Below, piece after piece: positions 33,335 to 43,942 of a stretch of 64,000 nt of DNA. The position numbers were made by a program, and so were the translations under genes. This DNA is from an uncultured Pelagibacteraceae bacterium (GTDB lineage Bacteria; Pseudomonadota; Alphaproteobacteria; Pelagibacterales; Pelagibacteraceae), in the NCBI GenBank assembly GCA_902580895.1, contig CACHMJ010000001.1, positions 124,001-188,000 of the forward strand, in the 5' to 3' direction. The notes below the pieces were generated by a model. It was not told where the DNA came from. It saw nothing but the letters and a program-made list of their open reading frames with translations, and made no database searches. How positions within the stretch are numbered: the first letter of the stretch is position 1; each line of letters begins with the position of its first letter.

Positions 33335-34774
33335 ATGACTGATAAAATGTTAAAATTTGTAAAAATAGGTCAACAAACCCCACCTAAAAGAAAGATTGGC
33401 ACAAGAAAAGGGGATTTTAATGAGATCTATGATGAGTTTGTTACCAAAAAAGCTGAAGAACAGTCAAGCAGATGTTCTCAATGTGGAGTTCCATTTTGTC
33501 AAGTACACTGCCCTTTAAGCAACAATATTCCAGATTGGTTAAAACTAACAGCTGAAGGAAGACTAAAAGAGGCCTACGAATTATCTCAAAGCACCAACAA
33601 TATGCCAGAGGTATGTGGAAGGATTTGTCCTCAGGATAGATTGTGTGAGGGTAACTGTGTTATTGAGCAATCAGGACATGGAACAGTAACTATTGGTTCA
33701 GTTGAGAAATATATTAATGATACAGCTTGGGAACAGGGTTGGGTAAAACCAATTTCTTTAAAAAATGAAAAAGATCAAAGTGTTGGAATAATTGGCGCTG
33801 GTCCCGCTGGTTTAGCAGCTGCTGAACAGCTAAGAAAAAATGGATATAAAATCACTGTTTATGATCGATATGATCGTGCAGGTGGATTATTAATTTATGG
33901 TATTCCAAATTTCAAACTTGAAAAACATGTAGTTGAGAGAAGAACAAAGTTGTTAAAAGATGGTGGGATAAAATTTATTCAAAATTTTGAAGTTGGTAAA
34001 GATGCAACCCTAGAACAATTACGAAAAAAACATGATGCGATTTTAATTGCAACTGGTGTGTACAAACCAAGAGAAGTTGAATTACCTGGCAATGATTTAG
34101 GTAATATTTTTCCTGCAATGGAATTTTTGACAGCATCAAATAAAAAAGGCTTAGGTGATAAAGTAGAGTTATTTGATAAAGGAACTTTAAACGCTGAAGG
34201 AAAAGATGTTGTTGTAATAGGTGGCGGTGACACAGCAATGGATTGTGTAAGAACTTCGGTAAGACAAAAGGCAAAGTCGGTAAAGTGTTTATATAGAAGA
34301 GATAAAGAAAATATGCCTGGATCTGCTAGAGAAGTTGCAAATGCTGAAGAGGAAGGTGTAGAATTTGTTTGGCTTTCTAGTCCAAAAGAATTTAAAGGAA
34401 AAAATAAAATTGAAAATTTAGTTGTGAATCAAATTGAATTAGGTGAACCGGATGAGTCAGGAAGACGAAAACCAGAAATTAAAGAAGGTTCAGAATTTAC
34501 AGTAAAAGCTGACATGGTAATTAAAGCTCTTGGATTTGATCCAGAAAATTTACCATTATTATTTGACTCACCAGAGTTACAAGTAACAAGATGGGGAACA
34601 ATTAAAACTGACTTTAATTCAATGGAAACTAATCTAAAAGGTGTTTTTGCCGCAGGAGATATTGTAAGAGGAGCTTCGTTAGTAGTATGGGCAATTAAAG
34701 ATGGGAGAGATGCAGCTTCTTCTATGAAAACATATCTAGAAAATATGCAGCTTAATAAAACAAAAGTAGCGTAA
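33335..34774 (+). CDS. gltD: Glutamate synthase small subunit (NADPH)
   Basis: A 479-residue FAD protein passing electrons from NADPH to GltB. N-terminal iron-sulfur cysteines are in CSQCGVPFCQVHCPL and CGRICPQDRLCEGNC. The FAD-binding site is GIIGAGPAGLAAAEQL, the NADPH-binding site is VVVIGGGDTAMDC, and the C-terminal FAD motif is GVFAAGDIVRGASLV. It shares one base with the gltB start (TAATG). The gene order is gltD then gltB. Confidence 0.97.
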   Translation: MTDKMLKFVKIGQQTPPKRKIGTRKGDFNEIYDEFVTKKAEEQSSRCSQCGVPFCQVHCPLSNNIPDWLKLTAEGRLKEAYELSQSTNNMPEVCGRICPQDRLCEGNCVIEQSGHGTVTIGSVEKYINDTAWEQGWVKPISLKNEKDQSVGIIGAGPAGLAAAEQLRKNGYKITVYDRYDRAGGLLIYGIPNFKLEKHVVERRTKLLKDGGIKFIQNFEVGKDATLEQLRKKHDAILIATGVYKPREVELPGNDLGNIFPAMEFLTASNKKGLGDKVELFDKGTLNAEGKDVVVIGGGDTAMDCVRTSVRQKAKSVKCLYRRDKENMPGSAREVANAEEEGVEFVWLSSPKEFKGKNKIENLVVNQIELGEPDESGRRKPEIKEGSEFTVKADMVIKALGFDPENLPLLFDSPELQVTRWGTIKTDFNSMETNLKGVFAAGDIVRGASLVVWAIKDGRDAASSMKTYLENMQLNKTKVA

Positions 34775-37700
34775 TGCAAAATTATAAAAAAAATTTAGAG
34801 TTACTTACAAAAAATCATGTTTATTCAAAAGAGATGGAACACGATGCTTGTGGAGTTGGCTTAATCGCATCTACAGAGGGAAAAAAATCTAGAGCTATAG
34901 TTGAGTATGGAATTGAAGCCTTAAAAGCAGTTTGGCACAGGGGCGCTGTTGATGCAGATGGCAAAACGGGTGATGGAGCAGGAATACATGTTGAAATTCC
35001 GAAAGATTTTTTTATAGAAAAAATACAAGTTACTGGACACGATTATGATAATTCTGAAATCTGTGTAGGAATGATCTTTTTACCCAGAAATGACTATTCA
35101 GCACAAGAGAGCTGCAAAACAATAGTTGAGAGTGAACTAACCAAGAATAATTTTAGTATATATGGCTGGCGACAAGTACCAGTTAATTCAAAAGTTTTAG
35201 GAGAAAAAGCCTTTCAAACTATGCCAGAAATCATACAAGTTCTTTTTAAATCTAATGATCCAAATTTATTAGATAAAAACTTAGAGAGAAAAATTTATGA
35301 AACAAGAAAGAGAATTGAAAATAAAGCTTTTGATGCCTCATTGAATAATTTTTATATTTGTTCAATTAGTTCAAAATCTATAATTTATAAAGGGCTATAT
35401 TTAGCAGAGGCATTATCTGACTTTTATTTGGATCTTAGAGACTCAAGATTTATTTCAAGATATGCAATTTTTCACCAAAGATTTTCAACAAACACTGCAC
35501 CCAGCTGGAGCTTAGCTCAACCATTTAGGGCCATAGCGCACAATGGTGAAATAAACACTTATAAAGGAAATAAAAATTGGATGAAAGTTCACGAACAAGA
35601 AATGAGCAGCCCACTTTTCGAAGATATAGAAAATTTAAAACCAGTAATTCAAAAGGGCATCTCTGACTCTGCAGCTTTAGATAATGTATTTGAGTTATTA
35701 AATAAATCAGGCCAATCTGCGCCATTAGCTAAATTAATGCTAGTACCGGATGCATGGTCGAAAAAAAATAAGACATTATCAAAAAGTCATCAGCAATTAT
35801 TCAATTTTTTAAATAGCACAATGGAACCATGGGATGGACCTGCTGCTATTGCAGCTACAGACAATGAATGGGTTATAGCTGCAAATGATAGAAATGGTCT
35901 TAGGCCTCTGAGATATGCAATTACAAAAGACAAAATGATCTTTGCAGGTTCTGAAACAGGAATGATTGATTTAAATGAAAAAAAAATTTTAACCAAAGGA
36001 AGACTTGGTCCAGGTGAAATTATTGGGGTCAGAATTGAAAAAGGTAAAGTTTTTTCTAATAGTCAAATAAAAGATTATTTGGCTAAAGAATTTAAACATT
36101 TTAATTCTCAAATAATTGATCTAGATGAAAAATTACCAATCTCCAATGAAAAACATAATTTTGATGGCGAAAGTCTAAGGAGAAGACAATATACTTTCGG
36201 AATAAGTTTAGAGGATCTAGAACTTATCTTACATCCGATGGCAGAAGATGCAAAAGAGGCAACAGGTTCAATGGGTGACGATACCCCTTTAGCAGTACTA
36301 TCTGATAAGTATAGACCGCTTTACCATTTTTTTAGACAAAATTTTAGCCAAGTAACTAATCCACCAATTGACTCTTTACGAGAAAATAAAGTGATGAGTT
36401 TAAAAACTAGATTTGGAAATTTAGGAAATATTCTTGATTTTGATACTTTAACTAAAGAGAATATTTATGTTTTAAATAGTCCTATCCTATCGAATTCACA
36501 ATTTAACAAGTTCACTAATTTTTTTGGTAAAAGTTCAGTGACTATTGATTGTTCATTTTCACAACATGATAATTTAGAAAACTCTATTAACAGGATCCAA
36601 AAAGATTCTGAGATTGCAGTAAGACAAGGTATTACCCAATTGATTTTAAGTGACAAAAATCTCTCATCTGAGAGATTGCCAATGCCAATGTTATTATGTG
36701 TTGGAGCAATAAACACATTTTTAATACAAAAAAAATTAAGAGGTTATGTTTCTATTAATGTTCAGTCTGGAGAGGCTATAGATACACATTCGTTCGCAAC
36801 ATTAATTGGAGTTGGAGCAACTACAGTAAATCCATATCTGGCTTTCGATAGTTTATATCAGAGATATGAAAAAAAACTTTTTGGCCAATTTAGTTTTGAT
36901 GAGTGTGTACAACGCTACATTAATTCAGTTAATGCAGGTTTATTGAAGATAATGTCTAAAATGGGGATTTCGGTTTTAAGTTCTTACAGAGGTGGATGTA
37001 ATTTTGAAACAGTAGGATTAAGCAGAACAATCGTAAATGAATACTTCCCTGGAGTTACCTCGAAAATTTCAGGCATTGGTTTAGTTGGAATTGAAAAAAA
37101 AATAAGAGAAATTCACAAAGAAGCATTTGAAAGTACAGAAACTATATTGCCAATTGGAGGAATTTATAGATATAGGAAAAATGGAGAAACACATCAATAT
37201 CAAGGAAAGTTAATTCATTTATTGCAAAGCGCTGTAGGCTCAAATTCATATGAGGCATACAAGAAATATGCTGATGGTATATATAATTTACCACCAATAA
37301 ATTTGAGGGATCTAGTTGATTTTAGAAAAAAAAAATTGGGTCCATCAATTAATTTATCTGAAGTTGAACCAGTAGAAAAAATATTAAAAAGATTTGGTAG
37401 TGGAAGCATGTCCCACGGTGCTTTGTCTAAAGAAGCGCATGAAACACTTGCTATTGGAATGAATAGAATTAAAGGAGCCTCCTGTAGTGGTGAGGGCGGA
37501 GAAGACGCAGAAAGATTTAAGGTTATGGATAGTGGTGATAGCGCAAATTCTAGAGTTAAACAAATTGCATCTGCTAGATTTGGTGTGACTGTAAATTACT
37601 TAAATAATTGTAATGAAATAGAAATTAAAATGGCTCAAGGCGCTAAACCAGGTGAAGGCGGTCAGTTACCTGGCTTTAAAGTAACAAAGGAAATTGCAAG

Positions 37701-39279
37701 ACTACGTCATTCCACACCAGGTGTAACATTAATTTCTCCACCTCCACATCACGATATTTATTCGATAGAGGATTTGGCACAGCTGATTTATGATTTGAAA
37801 CAAACAAATCCAAAAGCACGAGTTGGTGTTAAGTTAGTTGCATCATCTGGAATCGGAACTATTGCTGCAGGTGTAGCTAAAGCAAAAGCAGATATTATTT
37901 TAATTTCGGGTCATAATGGCGGAACAGGCGCAACTCCTCAAACAAGTGTCAAATATGTTGGAATACCTTGGGAGATGGGTCTCACTGAGGCAAATCAGGT
38001 TTTAACATTAAACAATTTAAGACACAAAGTTACATTAAGAACCGATGGCGGTATTAAAACTGGAAGAGATGTTGTAATTGCTGCAATGATGGGAGCAGAG
38101 GAGTATGGGGTTGCAACAACAGCTCTAGTGGCAATGGGATGTATAATGGTAAGACAGTGTCACTCAAATACTTGTCCTGTAGGTGTTTGTACACAAGATG
38201 AAAAATTAAGAGAAAAATTTACTGGTACTCCAGACAAGATTGTAAATTTATTCACTTTTATTGCATCTGAAGTAAGAGAAATTTTAGCTGAATTAGGTTT
38301 TAAATCATTAAATGATATAATTGGAAGAACTGATTTATTAATGCAAGTTAATAAAGCGTCACCAAATTTAGATGATTTGGATTTAAATCCATTGTTTGTT
38401 CAGGCAGACCCAGGAACCAATAAAAGATATTGCGAGTCATTGGAGATCAACAAAGTACCCGAAACATTAGACCAGAAAATTTGGCCAGAAATAGAAAAAT
38501 GTTTAGATAATTCAGAAAGAGTTGAGAAAGAATTTGTCATCAAAAATACAAACAGGGCAGTTGGCACAAGAATTTCACATCATCTTTTCAAAAAGTATGG
38601 TTACGAAAAACTTGATGAAAATTTTCTTACATTAAATTTCAAAGGTTCTGCGGGTCAGTCATTTGGTGCTTTTTCATCAAAAGGATTAAAATTAAATCTT
38701 AAAGGTGATGCAAACGACTATGTCGGTAAAGGATTGTCAGGTGCAACAATCTCGATAAAACTTTCGGATGAAAGTAATTTAGTTTCTAATGAAAATACAA
38801 TCATTGGAAATACAGTTCTGTATGGAGCTACTTCAGGTAAACTTTTTGCTGCAGGTCAAGCAGGAGATAGATTTGCTGTAAGAAATTCTGGTGCAACTAC
38901 AGTTATAGAGGGATGTGACTCAAACGGTTGTGAGTATATGACTGGAGGAACAGTGGTTATTTTGGGAAATGTTGGAGATAATTTCGCAGCTGGCATGACT
39001 GGAGGTATGGCATTTATCTATGATAAATCGAATGAGTTTGAAAAAAAAGTTAATCCAGACTCAGTTGTTTGGCAAAATGTTGAAACAGATTATTGGACAA
39101 GTTATTTAAAAGAATTAATTTTAGAACATTCAAAAGAAACAGGCTCTTTGTTATCAAAAGATATTTTTGAAAACTTTGAGGTCGAAATTAAAAATTTTGT
39201 TCAGGTTTGTCCAAAAGAGATGATTAATAAACTCAAAAATCCAATTACATTTAAGTCTAAGATAAAAGAAGTCAGTTAA
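34774..39279 (+). CDS. gltB: Glutamate synthase large subunit
   Basis: A 1501-residue enzyme that makes two glutamates from glutamine and 2-oxoglutarate, the assimilation step after glutamine synthetase. A propeptide of about 25 residues precedes the N-terminal nucleophile cysteine in EHDACGVGLIA. The type II amidotransferase domain runs to about 430, a central domain follows, and the FMN-binding synthase domain (about 850-1200) contains GEGGQLPGFKV, ISGHNGGTGATP and the 3Fe-4S cysteines of CIMVRQCHSNTCPVGVC. The C-terminal GXGXG beta-helix domain covers about 1270-1480. Full length. Confidence 0.98.
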   Translation: MQNYKKNLELLTKNHVYSKEMEHDACGVGLIASTEGKKSRAIVEYGIEALKAVWHRGAVDADGKTGDGAGIHVEIPKDFFIEKIQVTGHDYDNSEICVGMIFLPRNDYSAQESCKTIVESELTKNNFSIYGWRQVPVNSKVLGEKAFQTMPEIIQVLFKSNDPNLLDKNLERKIYETRKRIENKAFDASLNNFYICSISSKSIIYKGLYLAEALSDFYLDLRDSRFISRYAIFHQRFSTNTAPSWSLAQPFRAIAHNGEINTYKGNKNWMKVHEQEMSSPLFEDIENLKPVIQKGISDSAALDNVFELLNKSGQSAPLAKLMLVPDAWSKKNKTLSKSHQQLFNFLNSTMEPWDGPAAIAATDNEWVIAANDRNGLRPLRYAITKDKMIFAGSETGMIDLNEKKILTKGRLGPGEIIGVRIEKGKVFSNSQIKDYLAKEFKHFNSQIIDLDEKLPISNEKHNFDGESLRRRQYTFGISLEDLELILHPMAEDAKEATGSMGDDTPLAVLSDKYRPLYHFFRQNFSQVTNPPIDSLRENKVMSLKTRFGNLGNILDFDTLTKENIYVLNSPILSNSQFNKFTNFFGKSSVTIDCSFSQHDNLENSINRIQKDSEIAVRQGITQLILSDKNLSSERLPMPMLLCVGAINTFLIQKKLRGYVSINVQSGEAIDTHSFATLIGVGATTVNPYLAFDSLYQRYEKKLFGQFSFDECVQRYINSVNAGLLKIMSKMGISVLSSYRGGCNFETVGLSRTIVNEYFPGVTSKISGIGLVGIEKKIREIHKEAFESTETILPIGGIYRYRKNGETHQYQGKLIHLLQSAVGSNSYEAYKKYADGIYNLPPINLRDLVDFRKKKLGPSINLSEVEPVEKILKRFGSGSMSHGALSKEAHETLAIGMNRIKGASCSGEGGEDAERFKVMDSGDSANSRVKQIASARFGVTVNYLNNCNEIEIKMAQGAKPGEGGQLPGFKVTKEIARLRHSTPGVTLISPPPHHDIYSIEDLAQLIYDLKQTNPKARVGVKLVASSGIGTIAAGVAKAKADIILISGHNGGTGATPQTSVKYVGIPWEMGLTEANQVLTLNNLRHKVTLRTDGGIKTGRDVVIAAMMGAEEYGVATTALVAMGCIMVRQCHSNTCPVGVCTQDEKLREKFTGTPDKIVNLFTFIASEVREILAELGFKSLNDIIGRTDLLMQVNKASPNLDDLDLNPLFVQADPGTNKRYCESLEINKVPETLDQKIWPEIEKCLDNSERVEKEFVIKNTNRAVGTRISHHLFKKYGYEKLDENFLTLNFKGSAGQSFGAFSSKGLKLNLKGDANDYVGKGLSGATISIKLSDESNLVSNENTIIGNTVLYGATSGKLFAAGQAGDRFAVRNSGATTVIEGCDSNGCEYMTGGTVVILGNVGDNFAAGMTGGMAFIYDKSNEFEKKVNPDSVVWQNVETDYWTSYLKELILEHSKETGSLLSKDIFENFEVEIKNFVQVCPKEMINKLKNPITFKSKIKEVS

Positions 39280-40018
39280 TCATAATTTTCAACTCTTTTA
39301 ATAATATGTTAAGCCATTTAGGTGAAGATAGACTGTGATCACCTTTTTTAATTATAACTAATTTTTTTTTAGAATTTAAGAAAATTTTTAAAACCTTTTT
39401 TGAGTAACTGACAGGGACAGATTCATCTTTTTGTCCATGAACCATAGTAACTTTTAACTTATCATAAATTTTTTTATGAAATACTTTATTTTTTCTTCCA
39501 TCTTTAATTAATTGTAAAGTAATTGGATATTCATAATTTCCATGCTTTAAATTAATAATTCCATTTTTTGTTATTTCTTCTTTCATTTTTTTTGAGAATT
39601 TATTCCACATTAAACCTTCTAAAAATTGAGGTGCAGAACCAATTCCTAAAAAACCTACAATTTGTTTTTTAAAAAATTTAAACTGATTTAAAGAGATCCA
39701 AGCACCCATACTTGAACCAACTAATATGATTTTATTTTTTTTGACAACTTTTTTTATTAGTATAGTTGTTTCTTTAGTCCATTTTGAGATATTTCCAGTG
39801 GTAAATTTACCAGATGATTTACCGTGACCAGAATATTCTAGAGCAAGAAAACCAAGTTTATTTTTTTTTGCAAAATTTAAAAATGTTTTAGGTTTTTTTC
39901 CCTCTAAATCAGACATAAACCCGTGTAAAAAAACAACGTAAGTTGTGTTTTTTTGGTAATTTTTTAAATATCTAATTTTTTTAGAATTATTTATTTTTAA
40001 GTAATTGAATTTAGTCAT
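39272..40018 (-). CDS. Alpha/beta hydrolase
   Basis: A 248-residue serine hydrolase with FLHGFMSDLEGKK as the oxyanion region, the nucleophile elbow VGSSMGAWISL (about residue 100), an acid in HGQKDESVPV and the histidine in KKGDHSLSSP. It belongs to the palmitoyl-thioesterase/ABHD10-like group of small hydrolases; the substrate is unknown. It is convergent with gltB (8-bp overlap) and divergent from the GT4 gene, with 42 bp between. Confidence 0.85.
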   Translation of the reverse strand: MTKFNYLKINNSKKIRYLKNYQKNTTYVVFLHGFMSDLEGKKPKTFLNFAKKNKLGFLALEYSGHGKSSGKFTTGNISKWTKETTILIKKVVKKNKIILVGSSMGAWISLNQFKFFKKQIVGFLGIGSAPQFLEGLMWNKFSKKMKEEITKNGIINLKHGNYEYPITLQLIKDGRKNKVFHKKIYDKLKVTMVHGQKDESVPVSYSKKVLKIFLNSKKKLVIIKKGDHSLSSPKWLNILLKELKIMIN

Positions 40019-40046
40019 AAAAGTTTATTAGTTATCTCTATTATTA

Positions 40047-40060
40047 TATAATCTTAATAT
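40047..40060 (+). promoter_or_regulatory. -10 hexamer TATAAT next to the GT4 start
   Basis: A perfect TATAAT (40047-40052) is 8 bp from the ATG at 40061, so the predicted transcript has a leader of about 1-2 nt. Confidence 0.45.
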
Positions 40061-41215
40061 ATGTCGTCTAATATAAAAGTCTTGCAAGTAATACCGAAAC
40101 TAGGTTACGGAGGGGCAGAAACTGGATGTTATGATATTGCTCATTATTTACCAGAAAAGAGGTGTGAGTCTTTTATAGTAACTAGTGGAGGGGAATTAAC
40201 AAAATTTGTTGATAAAAAAAAAGTAAAATTAATTAAACTTCCTGTACATAGTAAAAACCCATTATTAATTTTAATTAATACAATTTTATTAATTGGGATA
40301 ATATTATTTTTCAAGATCTCAATCGTTCACGCAAGAAGTAGAGCACCAGCTTGGTCTTGTTTATTTGCAACAAAGTTAACAAATAGAAAGTTTGTAACTA
40401 CATTTCATGGAACTTACAATTTTAGTGGTAAACTTAAAAAATTTTATAATTCTGTTATGGTAAGATCTGATTTGATAATTGCGGGATCAAATTTTATATT
40501 TTCTCATATTAAAGAAAACTACTCTGAATTCTTGACAAACCAAAAAAAATTTTTAGTTATTTTTAGAGGAATAAATGTTGATTATTTTGACTCTTCTACA
40601 AAATTAGAAAATGATGAAAAAAATTTACTTCAAAAATGGAATATAAATGACGAAAAAAAAATAATTTTAATGCCTGGTAGGCTTACTTCATGGAAAGGAC
40701 AAGAATTATTTATTGAGGCGATTAACTTAGTGAAAATTGAATTAGGTTATGAAGCTTTTCACGCAGTCATACTTGGAAATGATCAAGGAAGAGATCTATA
40801 TAAAAAAAAATTAATTCGTATTACAGAGCAATATCGTTTAACAAATCAAATAAAATTCATAGATCACTGTGAGGATATGGCGTTAGCCTATAAAGTTTCA
40901 GATATAATTGTATCAGCCTCAATTGAACCAGAAGCTTTTGGAAGAGTAGCAGTAGAGGCACAATCAATGGAAAAATTAATTATAGCTAGTAATATTGGAG
41001 GATCTAACGAGACAATTAATGATGAAAAAACAGGCTTTTTGTTTAAATCAGGAGACGCAGAGTCTTTAAGTAAAAAAATAATTCGTGGATTAACAATGGA
41101 TGAAACATCTATAAGTCTAATGGGCAGAGAAGGAAGAAGTAATATAATTAAAAAATTTAATGTTGAAAAAATGTGTTTTTCTACATATTCAGAGTATAAA
41201 AGACTATTAAACTAA
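40061..41215 (+). CDS. Glycosyltransferase family 4
   Basis: A 384-residue GT-B enzyme starting KVLQVIPKLGYGGAETGCYDIA. The C-terminal domain has LMPGRLTSWKGQELFIEAI and EPEAFGRVAVEAQSMEKLIIAS, the GT4 donor-site signature. It resembles LPS-core or sugar transferases of alphaproteobacteria. Its stop codon directly abuts the thrS ATG, so an envelope gene drives or is cotranscribed with a translation operon. Confidence 0.9.
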   Translation: MSSNIKVLQVIPKLGYGGAETGCYDIAHYLPEKRCESFIVTSGGELTKFVDKKKVKLIKLPVHSKNPLLILINTILLIGIILFFKISIVHARSRAPAWSCLFATKLTNRKFVTTFHGTYNFSGKLKKFYNSVMVRSDLIIAGSNFIFSHIKENYSEFLTNQKKFLVIFRGINVDYFDSSTKLENDEKNLLQKWNINDEKKIILMPGRLTSWKGQELFIEAINLVKIELGYEAFHAVILGNDQGRDLYKKKLIRITEQYRLTNQIKFIDHCEDMALAYKVSDIIVSASIEPEAFGRVAVEAQSMEKLIIASNIGGSNETINDEKTGFLFKSGDAESLSKKIIRGLTMDETSISLMGREGRSNIIKKFNVEKMCFSTYSEYKRLLN

Positions 41216-43135
41216 ATGCCTATAATTACACTACCAGACGGAAAAAATATTGAATTTCCAAAAGAAGTTACAGGTTTAGATATTGCACAAAAAATAAGTA
41301 AGTCATTATCAAAACAAGCATTGATAATGAGTGTGAACGGTGAACTAAAAGATCTATATTTTTCAATTAAAAAAGATTGTTCAGTAAAAATTTTTACCGC
41401 AAAAGACCCGGAAGGTCTTGAAGTTATAAGACATGACACCGCTCACATTATGGCGATGGCTGTTCAAGAATTATACCCTGGCACACAGGTAACTATTGGA
41501 CCAGTAATTGAGAATGGTTTTTACTATGATTTTGCTCGAAAAGAACCTTTTACAGAGAATGATTTAGAAAAAATAGAAAAAAAAATGTCAGAAATAATTG
41601 ACAAAGATGTAAAAACAAGAAGAGAGGTTTGGAAAAGAGATAAAGCAATAAACCATTTCAAAAAAATTGGTGAAAAATATAAAGCAGAAATAATAGAGAG
41701 TATACCTGAGGGCGAAGAACTAACTGTTTATCATCATGGTGATACATGGCATGATTTGTGTAGAGGTCCACACCTAGTTTCATCTGGCAAAATTGGTAAG
41801 GCTTTTAAGCTTACAAAAGTTGCTGGAGCATATTGGCGTGGAGACTCAAATAATGAAATGTTACAAAGAATTTACGGAACTGGATGGGCCTCTCAAAAAG
41901 ATTTAGATGATTATTTAAAAAGAATTGAGGAGGCAGAGAAAAGAGATCACAGAAAACTTGGTAAAGAAATGGATTTGTTTCACTTCAGAGAGGAGAGCCC
42001 AGGATCTGTTTTCTGGCATGAGAAGGGTTGGGCATTATTTCAAAAATTGATTAATTACATGCGGGCTCGCCAAGATGCAGCAGGATACAAAGAAGTAAAT
42101 ACCCCAGAAGTATTAGATAGATTATTATGGGAAAAATCAGGACATTGGGAAAAATATGGAGAAAACATGTACACTTCCGAGACACCTGATGAAAAAGTTT
42201 TTGCAATAAAACCTATGAACTGCCCAGGACATATACAAGTTTTTAACCAAGGTTTAAAAAGTTATAGAGATTTACCTTTAAGAATAACGGAGTTTGGTAA
42301 AGTACATAGATATGAACCGTCAGGGGCTCTACACGGACTTTTGAGAGTAAGGGCTTTTACACAGGATGATGCGCATATTTTTTGTTCAGAAGATCAAATT
42401 ACTAGTGAGTGTTTAAATGTAACTAATTTAATTCTAGATATTTACAAAGATTTAGGTTTTGAAAAAGTGGTTTTAAAATATGCTGATAGACCAGAGGTGA
42501 GAGTAGGCGAAGATAAAGTCTGGGATAAAGCTGAAGCTTCATTATTAGAGGCAGTCAAAGCAACAAAGTTAGAATACAGTATAAATAAAGGGGAAGGAGC
42601 CTTTTATGGACCTAAGATAGAGTTTGTTTTGAGAGATGCTATTGGTAGAGATTGGCAATGTGGAACAGTACAAGTTGATCTAAACTTACCCGAAAGATTA
42701 GATGCTTCTTATGTTGATAAAGATGGAACAAAAAAAGTTCCTGTAATGTTACATAGGGCATTATTTGGATCACTAGAAAGATTTATTGGAATTCTTATTG
42801 AAAATTATGCAGGAAAATTTCCATTTTGGATATCTCCTTTACAAACAGTAGTAATTCCTATTTCAGAAGATTTTGAAGATTATGCAATCAATGTCTCAAA
42901 AAAAATAAAAGAGGCAGGCATGAGTTCTGTAGTTGATTTAAAAAATCATAATTTAAATTATAAAATTAGAGAACATTCACTTGCAAAAGTCCCTATTTTA
43001 TTAATTTGTGGTAAAAAAGAAGTTGACAGCAACTCAGTAACCATTAGAAGGTTGGACTCTAATAAACAAGAAAATATGGAATTAAACAAATTTTTAAAAA
43101 CTTTTTCTGCTTTAAATAAAGCGTCCTCAAACTAA
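41216..43135 (+). CDS. thrS: Threonyl-tRNA synthetase
   Basis: A 639-residue class II synthetase. The N-terminal TGS domain (about 1-62) and second editing-type domain contain [17 protein letters not shown] and HDLCRGPHL (HxxxH and C/H editing site). The catalytic core has [10 protein letters not shown] and [15 protein letters not shown], with the zinc ligands Cys in MNCP and downstream His, and [18 protein letters not shown] as motif 3. The C-terminal anticodon-binding domain follows. Full length. Confidence 0.98.
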   Translation: MPIITLPDGKNIEFPKEVTGLDIAQKISKSLSKQALIMSVNGELKDLYFSIKKDCSVKIFTAKDPEGLEVIRHDTAHIMAMAVQELYPGTQVTIGPVIENGFYYDFARKEPFTENDLEKIEKKMSEIIDKDVKTRREVWKRDKAINHFKKIGEKYKAEIIESIPEGEELTVYHHGDTWHDLCRGPHLVSSGKIGKAFKLTKVAGAYWRGDSNNEMLQRIYGTGWASQKDLDDYLKRIEEAEKRDHRKLGKEMDLFHFREESPGSVFWHEKGWALFQKLINYMRARQDAAGYKEVNTPEVLDRLLWEKSGHWEKYGENMYTSETPDEKVFAIKPMNCPGHIQVFNQGLKSYRDLPLRITEFGKVHRYEPSGALHGLLRVRAFTQDDAHIFCSEDQITSECLNVTNLILDIYKDLGFEKVVLKYADRPEVRVGEDKVWDKAEASLLEAVKATKLEYSINKGEGAFYGPKIEFVLRDAIGRDWQCGTVQVDLNLPERLDASYVDKDGTKKVPVMLHRALFGSLERFIGILIENYAGKFPFWISPLQTVVIPISEDFEDYAINVSKKIKEAGMSSVVDLKNHNLNYKIREHSLAKVPILLICGKKEVDSNSVTIRRLDSNKQENMELNKFLKTFSALNKASSN

Positions 43136-43681
43136 GTGGCAGATTTTAAACAAAATTATTTCCAAAGAAGAACTAAAGATCAAGGTCCAAGATCAAATAA
43201 TCGAATTTCATCTCCTGAGGTTCAAGTAATAAATAATGATGGAGAAAACTTGGGAGTCTTAAATACAAATGAAGCAATATCAATGGCCAAAAATTATGGC
43301 TTGGATTTGATTGAAATAGCTCCTAACGCAAAGCCACCAGTTTGTAAAATAATGGATATTGGAAAATATAAGTATGATGCACAAAAAAAAGCCAACCTTG
43401 CTAAAAAAAAACAAAAAATAATTGCATTAAAAGAAATTAAAATGAGGCCTGTAACTGAGACACATGATTATGAGTTTAAGGTAAAAAATGCAAAAAAATT
43501 TATTGCTAAAGGTGATAAGGTGAAATTTACAATAAGATTTAAAGGCAGAGAGCTTCAGCACTCACATTTAGGCAATGAGTTAATGACTAAGATTAAAGAG
43601 GATATGAAAGAAATTGGCAAGGTAGAATTGCACCCAAAGTTTGATGGAAAACAAATGATAATGGTAATTCAGCCTTTATAA
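43136..43681 (+). CDS. infC: Translation initiation factor IF-3
   Basis: A 181-residue IF3 with the N-domain NNRISSPEVQVINNDGENLGV and GLDLIEIAPNAKPPVCKIMD, and the C-domain KEIKMRPVTETHDYEFKVKNAKKFI ending in MVIQPL. The first codon is GTG, directly abutting the thrS stop. Rare infC start codons are classical because IF3 itself discriminates against non-ATG starts (AUU in E. coli); GTG may be a weaker form. It lies in a thrS-infC-rpmI-rplT cluster common to bacteria. Confidence 0.97.
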   Translation: MADFKQNYFQRRTKDQGPRSNNRISSPEVQVINNDGENLGVLNTNEAISMAKNYGLDLIEIAPNAKPPVCKIMDIGKYKYDAQKKANLAKKKQKIIALKEIKMRPVTETHDYEFKVKNAKKFIAKGDKVKFTIRFKGRELQHSHLGNELMTKIKEDMKEIGKVELHPKFDGKQMIMVIQPL

Positions 43682-43734
43682 GCTTTAATAGTAGTTGTAA
43701 ATTAATAACATTCTTTGTATAAACTCGCAAAATT

Positions 43735-43941
43735 ATGCCAAAACTTAAAACAAAAAGCTCTGCAAAAAAAAGGTTCAAAATATCTGCAAAGGGTAAAGTA
43801 ATAATGGCCCAAGCTGGCAAAAGACATGGCATGATAAAAAGAACAAATTCTCAAATAAGAAAATTAAGAGGCACCACAACTATGTCTAAACAAGACGGTA
43901 AAATTGTTAAGTCATATATGCCTTACAGTCTAAGAGGTTAA
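43735..43941 (+). CDS. rpmI: 50S ribosomal protein bL35
   Basis: A 68-residue basic ribosomal protein with the family start [20 protein letters not shown] and the end [11 protein letters not shown]. It follows infC after 53 bp and precedes rplT by one base. The 53-bp spacer could hold L20-dependent control, but no pseudoknot was worked out. Confidence 0.97.
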   Translation: MPKLKTKSSAKKRFKISAKGKVIMAQAGKRHGMIKRTNSQIRKLRGTTTMSKQDGKIVKSYMPYSLRG

Positions 43942-43942
43942 T

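Noticed and set aside
33975-34779. Long open antisense frames on the minus strand over gltD and the start of gltB
   Set aside because: They lie wholly within strongly conserved gltD/gltB coding sequence, have no recognisable domain, and show a composition expected from reading the complement of codon-biased genes.
43682-43734. L20-responsive leader between infC and rpmI
   Set aside because: The 53-bp spacer is too short and AT-rich for a convincing rRNA-mimic structure by eye.
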